Shown here: positions 1-13,100 of the stretch, piece after piece
Numbering within the stretch: position 1 is the stretch's first letter
Layout: each line of letters opens with the position of its first letter
NCBI GenBank assembly: GCA_003344405.1
Contig: NOWV01000038.1
Location: 186,001 to 250,000, forward strand
Direction: 5' to 3'
From: Trichoplax sp. H2
Lineage: Eukaryota; Placozoa; Uniplacotomia; Trichoplacea
DNA length: 64,000 bases
Notes under the pieces: generated by a model
Database searches by the model: none
What the model was told of the DNA's origin: nothing
What the model saw: only the letters and a program-made list of their open reading frames with translations
Translations under genes and position numbers: made by a program

Positions 1-986
1 ACTTGGTTAAAGTTACGGAGGGATTCTTCTAAACTGTTGTGTAGGCATAATTGTAGTTTTGTTTATACATAGCAAGATCAATGAATAGTGTTAGCTTAAT
101 CGTTGGATTATTATATCATAATGATGTATTTTAATACTGTATCATTTCAGCAGAATTTTAATCCTGTTAAACTAGAACATGTATGTAAGTCTTGTAAATA
201 TTGACATCCCGCATACGCGTAGATTGATAAGTTTCTATCAGATATGATACATACACACACGTTTGTATAACTAACCATTTGATTTATTAGCTAGCAGTTG
301 CATTAGCAAGCCTGATTCATCAATGCATAATTAAAGTGAAAATTAATGCAGTCGTATTGTAACATACGTGTATATCCTTTCTACTACTGTATAAGTATAT
401 AAGCTTGTAAATTGTAACAATCTGAATAAATGAACATGTTTTACTCGGATGACATATTACTGATATGATTTGATTTAGTAGCTAGCATTTGTACTGTGGC
501 AAGCTCTTTTCAGATGTACTACGTTATTTGCTCGTTCTTTGGACCTATACTTTCAGTGATGATATGAAATTAAAGCAATTTAAGAAAATCCAAACTACTG
601 TAGTGTTTACATGCACCTGTTCTGAGTACATGTTAAAAGTACTTATGATTGTATGCAAGGTGATTTGACAATTACTCTAGAGATAGCATAGGTGATAGGC
701 GTACGATTTGGGAAAACAATGTTATACGCGTGTAGTACTAACTTGTCTTGTAAAGCGTGCAAGATTCCAAGTTGCAAATAGGCCACAGCAAAATATTGAT
801 CTCTTTCCACGCTATATGTGAGAACCTATAGCAGATGATAAAAGGTATTAATGTTGACAATTTTTGACAAAAATGCATGATTCACTGACATGCAGTAAGC
901 GTATATGGCTATCTTATAATACACTGTAGTAAACTTTTATTTGGAATCATATCAATGAACTGCAAAAAACGAAAGTAATTTATCGC
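1..986. other. Non-coding stretch, no gene recognised
   Basis: AT-rich sequence with stops in all frames. No exon with a recognisable domain was found on either strand. In particular, I could not find the next exons of the p67phox-like gene, whose first exon lies just to the right and reads toward this stretch. Confidence 0.5.
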
Positions 987-2003
987 ACAGAGTGTGATTA
1001 TTCGTGGCTCATCGATTCAAGTAAAAGTGAACACTTGCACTCTACTGTATGATGCAGTCCATTCAATCAGTCGAAACTATCTTATCATCGTGAGCGGAAG
1101 TAAGACAAACTGTTGCATGACAGCCCAAGCAAAAACTGTTCACATTCCATCATGTTTTCTCTCCTACTTTGATCGCTTCAGGATAATTGCCAGTAGACCA
1201 AAACGCCATTGCAATATCATACCAAATCTTGGCTAATGGGGTAGTAATTTTATGGTAAAAGTCCAACGCTGCATCAACATTGCCTTGCTCGAATTGAATG
1301 ATCGCCTCATGCCAATGTCTAATATCCAAAGCAGATGTCATGGTATCAATAATAATAGCTCACAATCAGCGAAGAATCATGGATCAACATGGTTGCTTAT
1401 GTCGACATTTTAACAGCCTCTCTGTTGGCTTGATGGCGGCTACTTTAACTCCATCCAGGATTGTTTGCAAATCCAGTCTCAAGGGTTAAGCTTTCAAGTT
1501 TTGGCGATGACACCGGTACGGTACAGCGCAAGTCCAGTAGCAGATGACTACGGTTCATACTGGTGGCACAGCCATGGACAGCTAGACACCTGGACAGTTT
1601 CGTATGAACTGTTGTACTGTAGAAAAGTGAATCCTGTCGTGCACAAAATACTGTATAAAGCTGCCGAAATTTTTGAATTTTGGGTTCATTTAGAATCTAC
1701 TGCTCACTACTCAGTGTGTACACTACATTATATGCTTTTATGATTCTGTATGAGCATGATTGCTATTCATTCAATCTGATTACGCCAAGTGATTTCGTTC
1801 TACTGCAGGACTGTATACTGTGCTATACACTGTATACAGTATACTGTTCAGTACAGTACTGTATCTCTATATTGACAGTACTATACTTACAGTACAGGTG
1901 GTAGTCCGCAGTCCAGTCCAGTACAGTACGCACTGTACTGGACAGACAGACATAGGAGACTGGGAGAAGGTCAAGCAACCATGAATGATCACATGATCGT
2001 CCT
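987..2003. repeat. Copy 1 of a near-identical 1-kb duplication
   Basis: This segment is repeated at 2024 onward with a constant offset of about 1036-1037 bases and only a few substitutions and small indels. The indels lie in the GTACTG-rich tail. The right edge of copy 1 abuts a 20-N gap and copy 2 starts directly after that gap with the same bases. It may be a real recent duplication or an unmerged haplotype or contig end. Confidence 0.9.
1168..1341 (-). CDS. p67phox/NOXA1-like TPR first exon (partial gene), copy 1
   Basis: The minus strand opens with an ATG at 1341 and encodes about 58 residues resembling the N-terminal TPR helices of the NADPH oxidase activators p67phox (NCF2) and NOXA1. 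Visible signs are a Trp-x-Glu-Ala start of the first helix, the stretch ALDFYHKI near residues 25-32, and PLAKIWYDIAMAF near residues 35-47. In known proteins this TPR region binds Rac-GTP and helps activate NOX2-type oxidases. A donor (AAA followed by GTAGGA) fits an exon end at 1168. Downstream exons would lie at lower coordinates and were not found, so the gene either has a long intron leaving the window or is a stray exon. Family assignment is by remembered similarity. Confidence 0.55.
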
Positions 2004-2023
2004 NNNNNNNNNNNNNNNNNNNN
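2004..2023. other. Assembly gap (20 N)
   Basis: Exactly 20 N. It separates the two copies of the 1-kb duplication. The fixed size suggests an arbitrary gap length. Confidence 0.99.
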
Positions 2024-3013
2024 CAGAGTGTGATTATTCGTGGCTCATCGATTCAAGTAAAAGTGAACACTTGCACTCTACTGTATGATGCAGTCCATTC
2101 AATCAGTCGAAACTATCTTATCATCGTGAGCGGAAGTAAGACAAACTGTTGCATGACAGCCCAAGCAAAAACTGTTCACATTCCATCATGTTTTCTCTCC
2201 TACTTTGATCGCTTCAGGATAATTGCCAGTAGACCAAAACGCCATTGCAATATCATACCAAATCTTGGCTAATGGGGTAGTAATTTTATGGTAAAAGTCC
2301 AACGCTGCATCAACATTGCCTTGCTCGAATTGAATGATCGCCTCATGCCAATGTCTAATATCCAAAGCAGATGTCATGGTATCAATAATAATAGCTCACA
2401 ATCAGCGAAGAATCATGGATCAACATGGTTGCTTATGTCGACATTTTAACAGCCTCTCTGTTGGCTTGATGGCGGCTACTTTAATTCCATCCAGGATTGT
2501 TTGCAAATCCAGTCTCAAGGGTTAAGCTTTCAAGTTTTGGTGATGATGCCGGTACGGTACAGCGCAAGTCCAGTAGCAGATGACTACGGTTCATACTGGT
2601 GGCACAGCCATGGACAGCTAGACACCTGGACAGTTTCGTATGAACTGTTGTACTGTAGAAAAGTGAATCCTGTCGTGCACAAAATACTGTATAAAGCTGC
2701 CGAAATTTTTGAATTTTGGGTTCATTTAGAATCTACTGCTCACTACTCAGTGTGTACACTACATTATATGCTTTTATGATTCTGGATGAGCATGATTGCT
2801 ATTCATTCAATCTGATTACGCCAAGTGATTTCGTTGTACTGCAGGACTGTATACTGTTCAGTAGGGTACTGTATCTCTATATTGACAGTACTATACTTAC
2901 AGTACAAGTGGCAGTCCGCAGTCCAGTCCAGTACAGTACGCACTGTACTGGACAGACAGACATAGGAGACAGGGAGAAGGTCAAGCAACCATGAATGATC
3001 ACATGATCGTCCT
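2024..3013. repeat. Copy 2 of the 1-kb duplication
   Basis: Almost base-for-base copy of 987-2003, with isolated substitutions (for example near 2484 and 2540) and small indels in the GTACTG-rich part near 2845. Unlike copy 1, it reads on into further repeat units after 3013. Confidence 0.9.
2204..2377 (-). CDS. p67phox/NOXA1-like TPR first exon (partial gene), copy 2
   Basis: The predicted peptide is identical to that of the exon at 1168-1341, with the same start context and donor site. Two complete first exons in tandem with nothing between them that looks like the rest of the gene means at most one can belong to an intact gene at this place. If the duplication is an assembly artefact, only one exists. 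Confidence 0.5.
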
Positions 3014-3349
3014 GGCTCAAAACGTACAGTACTGTACACTGTACTGTAGAGTACAGTAGTAAGTACCAACTGATTTCGTTCTACAGTACAGTACAAGTGG
3101 TAGTCCACAGTCCAGCACTGTCCAGTACGCACTGTACTGGACAGACAGATACAGGAGACAGGGATACGTATACTGTACACTGTACAGTACAGTGCTGTAT
3201 CTCTATATTGACAGTACTATACTGTACTTACAGTACAGTACAAGTGGTAGTCCACAGTCCAGTCCTGCACAGTACGCACTGTACTGGACAGGCAGATACA
3301 GGACACAGGGAGAACGTCAAGCAACCATGAATGATCACATGATCGTCCT

Positions 3350-3369
3350 NNNNNNNNNNNNNNNNNNNN
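3350..3369. other. Assembly gap (20 N)
   Basis: Exactly 20 N inside the repeat field. The sequence before it ends on the same landmark as the sequence before the gap at 2004, so repeat collapse or misjoining is likely here. Confidence 0.99.
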
Positions 3370-4170
3370 GTACTGTATCTCTATATTGACAGTACTATAC
3401 TTACAGTACAGGTGGTAGTCCGCAGTCCAGTCCAGTACAGTACGCACTGTACTGGACAGACAGACATAGGAGACTGGGAGAAGGTCAAGCAACCATGAAT
3501 GATCACATGATCGTCCTGGCTCAAAACGTACTGTACACTGTACTGTAGAGTACAGTAGTAAGTACCAACTGGTTTCGTTCTACAGTACAGTACAGTACAG
3601 TACAGTACAGTACTGTACAGTACAGTACAAGTGGTAGTCCACAGTCCAGCACTGTCCAGTACGCACTGTACTGGACAGACAGATACAGGAGACAGGGATA
3701 CGTATACTGTAGAGTACAGTGCTGTATCTCTACAGTATATTGACAGTACTGTACACTGTACAGTACAGTACTACAGTACTGTATACTGTACTGTACTTAC
3801 AGTACTGTACAGTACAAGTGGTAGTCCACAGTCCAGTCCTGCACAGTACGCACTGTACAGTACTGGACAGGCAGATACAGGACACAGGGAGAACGTCAAG
3901 CAACCATGAATGATCACATGATCGTCCTGGCTCAAAACGTACTGTACACTGCAGAGTACAGTAGTAAGTATCGTAGTACTACAGTACAGTATACTGTACT
4001 CGACTGGACTGTAGACGCTGTGATTGGATTGCATGTTGTTGTTATTCGTGGTGAAACTCCCCAACTCCCCCCCTCCCATTGCCTTGATGCCAAGATGAAT
4101 GGTGGAAGCCTTTAATGTTGCTGTCCAATCTAATTCAAGTACTCGTATTAGCCTTAGGGAAAGACCAACT

Positions 4171-7100
4171 ATGGCCGACGAAAACTCAATCGATGACAGT
4201 TTGTGGTTAATCTCTTATGATTTGAGTGATTTAATTGAAAGATTTTACGCCTCTTTGGTAAGTACGAGTGTGCTAGGTAAATTGGCCCTATTTTGCCCAT
4301 ACAGTACTGAATGGCGTGTACGCGGACGCAATTTGCCATGAGATTGGTCAAAGTTTGCGACCGGATATTCCATAGTTAGTCAATGCTCCCGATAGTACAG
4401 TGTCCCGATTAGGCAGCAATATAGCCTTCCTTGAGAAAGAGAATGGTTCTTGCTTGAATGGAGATGTTGATTATCCATGTATTATGGCCAATTTTACTCC
4501 ACTACACTCATCTTTTTCTATCGAATAATAGCAAGCTGCCAAGATCTGACGTAATACGTTGTACTGTTGACCAGATCGTCGACATAATCGAGCAATGCAT
4601 GCTGTTTAAAATTTCAATCTTGATGAGTTAAACGAGTCATGCTGTCTTGAACAAGTAGTTTGCAGATACATTACATAAATAACGAACATTCCTGTCTATC
4701 TTGTTACTACAAGAACACAGACATACGCATGCTGTACATACCCACTACACCAACAGCAAGCTTGCTAAGAATGATCATGAATGGAATGGACTCCTGTGCT
4801 ATTCTGACCTACTGTACAGTATATATATACAATTTGCCATAACTGCGAAATCAAATAGTCATCGTTGGACAGGAATCAGCCAGTTGAGAAATTTCCACCC
4901 ATTGCAATATTACAGCAATGTGATAAACAGGTTGATGAAACTATCCATATATTACTAATACACTACTCTACTAGATGCAAGTACAGTCATCACATACTTT
5001 AAAGATTGTTACCTATCCCCATAAAACAATATTGTAAATGAATTGATGAATCGAACGTTCAACTTGAAACGAAACTTGCTTGTTGTAAATTGCTTTCCAT
5101 CAATCTGTATCATTTTTAGCTGTTGTATGGGCCTGTATCGAACTGATATCAGCGTAATGGAACTTGTTCCACTTACTGTGATTGATCAATTCTTTACATC
5201 CTTACAGTATACGTATACAGACAGACAATTGCTGCTTTATAATTGCCTTCTTACAAATGAACTACAAAGAACCCTTACATTACTTCTAGCACCAGACCAA
5301 ATCACGCAGACTAGAAATGGATTAATAAAAAGGAAATCATTTTAATATCAGGCTTAAATCACTTCATGCCTTTGTACTGATTTCAACTTTTAAACGAATC
5401 ATTTTCAGCCATTGGTTGTTGTTTACCTCGTAGTCCTATCATTGTACAAGTTATTCAACTATTGGCGCTCTGGAAAATTTCAAAATCTAGGTACAGTAGA
5501 TCATTGTTACATTGTTATAAGATGGTTATACAAATAGTTTCATCTACTGTACTGATAGTAAACTATTAGTTTAGTGTGAAGAAAGTGAACGCAGTAAGTA
5601 AAATATTTTAAAAATGGATAAAGTAAGACCATAGTAAGGATGGAATATTATTCCAACTGACGTAGATCTCAGATTTTCTACAGTAGATATGTCCTTGGTT
5701 ATAACTATCACTTCTTTGCGTGTTGCATAATTAGCAATATTATTTCAAAATTAATAAACATGACTAATGGTAATTACACATTCATTTCTTTAGGTTTTGA
5801 ATATGAGCATGAAAGCATTCCGAAACCTCGCTTTCGGAAGCGAGATAAAGTTATGTTTTACGGGAGGAAAATGTTAAGAACGGTAAGATTAAAACTTCAT
5901 TTGGAATCTAGTATGCTCGTTTAGTTGGCATTTTAATAGTATTCAGTTAAAACACTGTACTATACAATGTACATACAGTACAGCAATTATTATAATATGT
6001 AACTTTATACACTACAATATACTACGCTCTGAAAATTCTAACACGATACTATTTTAGTAACACGGAGATATAGTACTGTGAATGCAGTACTATATTGCAA
6101 GGCTAAGTACCCTTTCCTGTACTATATAACGAATAAAGTAACACCTATCGTTTGTGCTCAATGTTAACATTTAGCACGTTTGCAAATACTGAACTACTTA
6201 GTAATAGTCTACGAAGATAAATCAGTAGGCTAAATTAATTACGGCGTAATGTAAAACAAAGTTACCTGTCTAATGATACAGTATTGCTAAATCGCTTATG
6301 CTCAAGGTTGGCATCGAATACGTTATTGACTCCTGGACTATTTGGTGATAGCCTGTAGGAGATAATTTGGCACTATATGAATGATGCTATATAGTCATAG
6401 ATTGAGAATTGTACACTACAACTAGCATATATTAATCATTCATTATTCGTTAGATATGATGTGCTATATAATGTAATATTGCGTTTATTATAATTTTAGC
6501 AATAATTAGAATTTCTGATTACATCTTACTTTATTTACACCAACAGCATTCAGCTTTTTCCTACAGTAGATCATGTTAATTAATCAAGTCATACAAATTA
6601 ATTTTAAGAGATTTCAAATTCTTGTAACGTAAATATCGTATGCAGGTACAAATGTTAATAAGACTGTCCCTCTTTTTAATTAAAAAATGTTGATCATGTT
6701 CGATAGGTTAAACAGATTTCCTCCGCACGCAATTCCTTGAAGAAAAAGCACAAATCTAATAATGATAATTTAGCAAGGAAGTACGTCAATCATAATTACA
6801 AATTATGCCTTTATTCCGTATTGTATCTCTTGTAATATCCCCTTGCAATAGGCCGATATAAAAACTTTTAAGTTTCACCTCTAATGAACATTGTGACTGA
6901 TAATTCTTACTTTTGTAGTATCTGACCAAATATCAGTTCACAAATTTCTTTACGTTGATACGAAACCACATAATTAAGAGATAGCGTACAAATTTTGATG
7001 CTTTTTACTATGCGTATAGTGTTTGCTTTCAGTAAAGCAGTACCTAAATCTATCAAATTCAATTTATGCCTACAAGATTACAATTTTTCGCAAACGTATA

Positions 7101-10100
7101 TCGTGATAATGTAGCGTAAAATGAAGTCCCCAATATATTTACGCTTTACTGTATAAATTCATATAGTTTAGGCGAATACACTCAGGTATTATGTAATATA
7201 CTATGCATTGCATCAATTAACAGATTATTGATGCTGTTTGACGATGAGGTTGAAAGATTGAAAAAAGAGCCGCCTCCATCTGTTGTTGAAGCTGACTGGG
7301 CTGAGGTAGATTAATCGTGAAATATGTATTTTATCAATCAGTATTGTTATTGCTGGTATTGATGCCTTCTATTGGTATATTTATTATGCTATGAGCCATA
7401 TTGAAATCAATAGCCTTATGAATTGAATTAGTGGATTTTTAGTTAGTAAATTACAATAGAGATATTAGATAATCTCGATGTCTATTTGAACTATGCTAGC
7501 CTGATCAGCACAGTGCACCTTTCCCGGCCGAGGTTCTATACATGTTAAGAAATGTTAGGTAATGTCTCGTTCATATTACAGTACTTGGTCAAGACAATGC
7601 CACTTTTTGCATACTTATAGTATAATAAAATCTTATACGTCATCATGAATAGAATTTACTAAGCTTTGCAAAGCTTTTAGGATATTGAACTATAACCTAT
7701 TTTCGGTTAACAGAGTATTTGGACACTTTGAAGAACCATTATTTATCGAGCTTTGCAAACACATAGAAACGAAGCATGTGCCAGCCAATGCGAATCTATT
7801 TTATCCTGGAGATGTTAGTCATTTAATGCGTTAATTTAGCCTAATGCTAAATATTACATACAAACATAAAGGTCCAGTAGGTGTCTAGCATATTGTCCTA
7901 CTGTAGATTATGGCATAAATAGTATAGCATTACAATTTTTTCAATTTTATGCCCCTCTTATAACATCTTTCTCTATTTGTTCCGGTATAAATTTCCATGT
8001 TTAGCCTGACGATAGTATTTACGTAGTACAGAGCGGACACATTTCTGTCTATGTAACAGAAAAGGTTAGTACCTAAATAAATTAGATGATAAATTAATAT
8101 AATAAAAAATTCATACATGCGAGAGATGAAGCGCAACATTAAACTCTAGTTCCGTGTGCATTCTTTGTTTCAGGATGGAACTCGATTACCGTTGAAAGAA
8201 GTTAAAAATGGCGATAGCATACAAAGTTTACTAAGTGTTTTAGACGTTATAACGGTAGGTCAAGAAAAGAGATTTGTAAATTTTATCAAATTCTAAAAAA
8301 TTTTAACTTTAGTAACTCTTTATTTGTACTACAATTGCCTTTGTAATTATTGTTAGGGATATCCACATCCTTTTTATACCGTTACAGCTAAAGCTGTAGA
8401 AGACTCGATTATACTCAGGTAGATGAAAAGTAATACCATCAGCTTTTTTCTGCCCATCAAATATTTCTCATTTACTCATTGATATTATGAATATTGTAAT
8501 CTCAATATACAGTACAATATAATTCAGTAACAATTAGTCTACCTATTAGTATATGGCACAATGTTTATTTATCTATTTGAATATGAATTATTGTGTAAGC
8601 TTTGTTATACTAAAGTATAGATTGAATTATTCAGGTTACCTTGTAGAGCATTTCAGGACTTATTCCGTGAATACCCTGAATTTATGATGCGAATCGTTCA
8701 AGTAAGAGATTAATAGCCAACAGTAAGCTGACTTTCGATCGGTTTATTACAAAAAATTTAATAGGAATCGACCTTCTATCTATCTTTATAGGTCATAATG
8801 GTGAGAATACAACGTGTTACATTTTTAGCGCTGCATAATTACTTAGGTCTTGGAAATGAATTAATCACGCAGGTGAGACAATTTTCGAATTTCTTGTTTA
8901 GTCGATGGCCATTGATCATTGAAACTGGTAATCGCATATTTCAATGTAACTTAACATTGTATCAATTGTAAGGCTATTGACGAACGTCGGGTTGACAGTG
9001 AAACTTCTTTGACTGAATCAGAAATTCGAAATAACAATTATAGAGAGTCAGGTAATAATAATAAACACAATATTTCCTCAAGAAATGGAAGGCAGAACTC
9101 TTCTGATACTCCGAGATATGAAAGTCAGACTAATAAAAGTGAGATACCTGCTTCGAAAAATGAAACTTGGAATCCCGATCAAAATAACGTTACTGACGGA
9201 GAAAAATTAGCACGTAGTAATAGAGTTGGGTATCTGAAATTTAAAGCTCTAAGTTCAAGGCAACGACTAAAATCATCAGAAGGGTTTAAACTAGAACCCC
9301 TTCCGACTCGAGAGCCGATCGCTGACTGTGCTAGTGATGTTGAGCATGTTGATAGTGAAACACTTAGAAGAAGGCACGCACGTCGGACAAAATCAGTTGG
9401 TGATGACAATGTCAATGGCTCTGTTGACTCTATTATAGACGACATAATTGAAAGTTGTAAAACTGCATCTAAGAAACAAGATGCAAATATTAGTGGTAGA
9501 AAGAAAAATGAGGAACGTATCAACTTTGTTGTCAGTGAATGCCCAAATGATGATAGAGAGAGCGTCAATAGTTCATGCGATGACTTTGGTCGCCGAAGCT
9601 CTCGACAGCTCGAGTCATGTACACCAAGTAGCGGTAGAGATACCGATATGGAAGATGATGATACTTCACAGTTTAGCCAAAGATCTCAAACAGAAATGTC
9701 GGAGGATGATGAATTACTTCGATCTGTCTCTGATGGTGTTAGCAATGTTCTTGGTTTACAGGTTACTTTCAAGGATTTTAATAATTAATATACCTTTCTT
9801 GATTAATTTATACATTTAATCTGATCGTTTGAAATATGCTATAGAGCCCCGCTCCACTGCAAGATCGCCTTGCCCTAGCTCAAATACCGGCGGGGACGAT
9901 ACTAACCAAAGAAGGAGATATTGTAGGTTACATATTGTTTATAACTGTTATTATGATACACCTTCAGCATAGAACAGTTACTCTGAGTGATTTTATTAAC
10001 TTGCAATCTTATTTTTAAATTAGAATTGTAGCTTGTATTATGTAGTAAGTGGTTCACTGCAAATTAGCCAAAGAGATGTCAACAAATCTTATGAGGTGCA

Positions 10101-13100
10101 ATGATTAAAGCAATTAAATTCATATTTCCTTTCTATGAGACTTTGAATTGCGTTCTAATTTATATCATGTACGTATGTTGGACTCGCTGCAATTAGTGTA
10201 CCTTATTCCACGCGGTTCCCGGGGAACTAGTTGGAAGTCTGGAGATGTTGACCGGTGAACCATCTCTGTTTAGCATCCGCGCGCCACATGAGTGCAAAGT
10301 TATAATAATAACAAAGTCTAATTTTTTCAGGTCAATTTCTTAAAAATTAGATTTTTGTTAATGATACATATTTGAAAACAACAGTCTGCTTTGATCTTTC
10401 AGTCTGATGAAAGAAACTCCGTCGGTGGTATTGAATGTAGCACACTCTTTGGTAAGGAGGATGTCTCCATTTTCTCGTCAGGCAGACTTTGGAATTGATT
10501 GGATGTTTGTTGAAGCAGGACGTGCTCTATATAGGTCAAAAATTTATCCTATATCTTGGAAGCTCAAACTATCCTATATGTGACGGTAGAAATATTGTTG
10601 ACAATTTTTTAATATGAATGACGTGATTTAACAGACCAGGAGAACCTTCTGAAAATATCTACATTGTTGTAAGCGGACGGTTGCGTGAAGTTCTTACTGG
10701 AAAAGATGGTAAAAAGGAAATAATAGGCGAACACGGTCGTGGCGAACTTGTTGGTGTGGTAAGCAATACTAATTATCCCTTAACTCTTAATAGCCTCTAC
10801 CTCTAATTGTATTTTTTGCATTATTTATTTAATCTGGTAGGTAGAGGTTATGACCAAAAGTCAAAGAGCTACTACAGTTTTGGCTGTCAGGTGATTATCA
10901 AAGTAAGTGGATTTGTAATCTTAGAAAGTGACTGATTTTGATGTTCATTTTTATAGAGACACGGAAGTAGCCAAAATTCCATCTGGGCTACTTGAAACTA
11001 TTAAGGTGAAATTTCCTCAAGTTGTCACACGCTTAATACATTTGCTAGGAGAACGTTTGATTGGTAGTTATCAACAGCGTACCAATTTAGCAAGTGGGTT
11101 ATCATCGACTGTATAGTTCGAAATAATTCTGCACAAATTTATTTAATAAACTGAGTATCTTTACTTTCAGCTAAACCAATAGGTGAAAATCACGCAGTCA
11201 CTAGCAATCTATCAGCAGTCGCTATAATACCAACCGATACCACCGTTCCGCTTACAAATTTTACATTGGAGCTAGCGAGTGCCTTAAATACAATATGTAA
11301 ATATTTTTGATTACTTTGATTTTGCATTCAATTTGAGATTCGTTTGATAGATAGCGTTTAACAATAAGGATTTCTTTGGTATGCTGTTCATAGGTCCAAC
11401 GTTATACCTTACTAGTTCTTTAATTAAACGAAAGTTAGGATCATCAATTCTCGATCGGTATGCCTTAAATTCATTTTTATATAATCCTATAATGCCATCT
11501 TCACAATTTAGTTCTATACCTATATACGGTGTATAGTTCTATAAATCTGCAATATAACATGCTGATATTATGACTATGTAATAGTTTTTACAGCTAATCG
11601 CAATTTTAATTTTATAATCCGCTTTTGTAGGGCTAATGAATACAGGCTGACAAATTGGTTGGCACAACAAGAAGATGCTCACCGCATAGTATTGTATCAA
11701 GCTGATAGTTCCTTGACCAATTGGACGAGACGTTGTGTAAGACAGGTTAGTTAGAATTAAAATTGCCACAAGTACCTCCTGAGTGGATATAAATTACATG
11801 TAATAACATTATGTGATACAACAATATCATAGGCAGATACTATTCTAATCGTTGGGGTTGCTATGAAAGATCCCGCACCTGGGAAGGTATGTTGTAGAAC
11901 TAAACATTGCTTTTTGTAAATTCCAGTAAAAAACGTTTTAAAGGCAGCATTATTTTGATATTTTTTTGTACACAGATTGAGAAGCAGCTGGAATCTCTTT
12001 CTATGAGAGCACAAAAGGAACTTATATTATTACATAATTCAAGGCAATTACAACGGCCACGCAACACCGTAGAATGGATTAATGAACGTGGATGGTGTTC
12101 CGCTCACTATCATGTAAGACTCTTTATCTGTTAGCTCCTTATAGGTTACTAATTGTGATACCTTTTTTGACCTTATATAAATTCAGATTCGTTGTCCACC
12201 AAGAATTTTCGGGAAGTTAATGACATCTGATTTGGTGCGTGCATTATTCTATGCAATTTTATACTTCAATTTTTTAATAAATGAGCCTAATTATCGTATA
12301 TCCACTTCTTTAATCCTACAAAATACTAACGCTCTCTTACTACACATATTAGAACAACAGATCTAGTTTTCAAACTCCAGTTCCTGATGTGTAGGGATAC
12401 CAAATATTACATATTTCATATCTTAGCTAGTTCTACTAGGGACCGCTAAAATCTTTCATTTTAGTGGTCCCTGGTTTTAAGAACACTGACATCAAAGTGC
12501 AATTTTTGAAATTTTGTAATTTCTATGTAATAGAAATTCCGATTTTGCTCGTTTGGCTCGTCATCTCAGTGGAACAGCAATCGGACTTGTGCTCTCAGGA
12601 GGTGGTGCAAGGTAATTCAATCACCACTTTCGGTTAATAAAATTAGCAATAGTATACGGTTGTACGATTAAAGCAACTTTCTAATCATTTTTATTTATTT
12701 ATATAAAGGGGACTTGCTCATTTAGGTCTTATTAAAGCAATGCGAGAATTTGGTAATTAACTGTAGCTTATTTCTTACATTTGCATTCCTTCTTATTCTT
12801 ACTTAAAAATAAATTTTTTCTTCGCTATACACGTAAGCACAAATAACGATGATTGTATTTACATATAGGAATCCCCATTGACATGGTTGGCGGAACCAGT
12901 ATTGGAGCTTTAATGGGTGCATTATATTGCATTAATTCCGACCTAGACGACTACACAGCGAAAGCTAAACAATTTTCAGAAGTAATGTCTCCTTTATTCT
13001 ATTTATCATAAATTCTTAACTAATAAATCATATTTTATCTCTAGGAAATGTCATCGATTATACCGAAAGTCCTTGATCTAACTTATCCGGTAACCGCCAC

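Larger units (their letters stand above)
1800..4010. repeat. GTACTG/CAGTAC palindromic repeat field with longer units
   Basis: The stretch is saturated with overlapping GTAC, CAGTAC and GTACTG words. These are self-complementary, so the strands look alike. A longer unit ending in ATGAATGATCACATGATCGT recurs with this landmark at 1981, 2991, 3327, 3495 and 3906. It is preceded each time by a TGGACAGACAGA-like and CAAGCAACC-like sequence. A pure (CAGTA)n run lies near 3580-3630. Open frames here are a by-product of low complexity; I see no gene. Confidence 0.85.

Noticed and set aside
1800-4010. Several open frames in the GTACTG field, both strands
   Set aside because: They arise from a low-complexity self-complementary repeat; translations are repetitive and some run through N gaps.
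5043-5345. 100-codon open frame on the plus strand
   Set aside because: It lies inside the first intron of the NTE gene, lacks a domain, and the flanking exons join in phase without it.
9448-9819. Second plus-strand frame and a minus-strand frame (9179-9568) over the long NTE exon
   Set aside because: They are shadows of the 789-base exon, whose frame is confirmed by splice phases on both sides.
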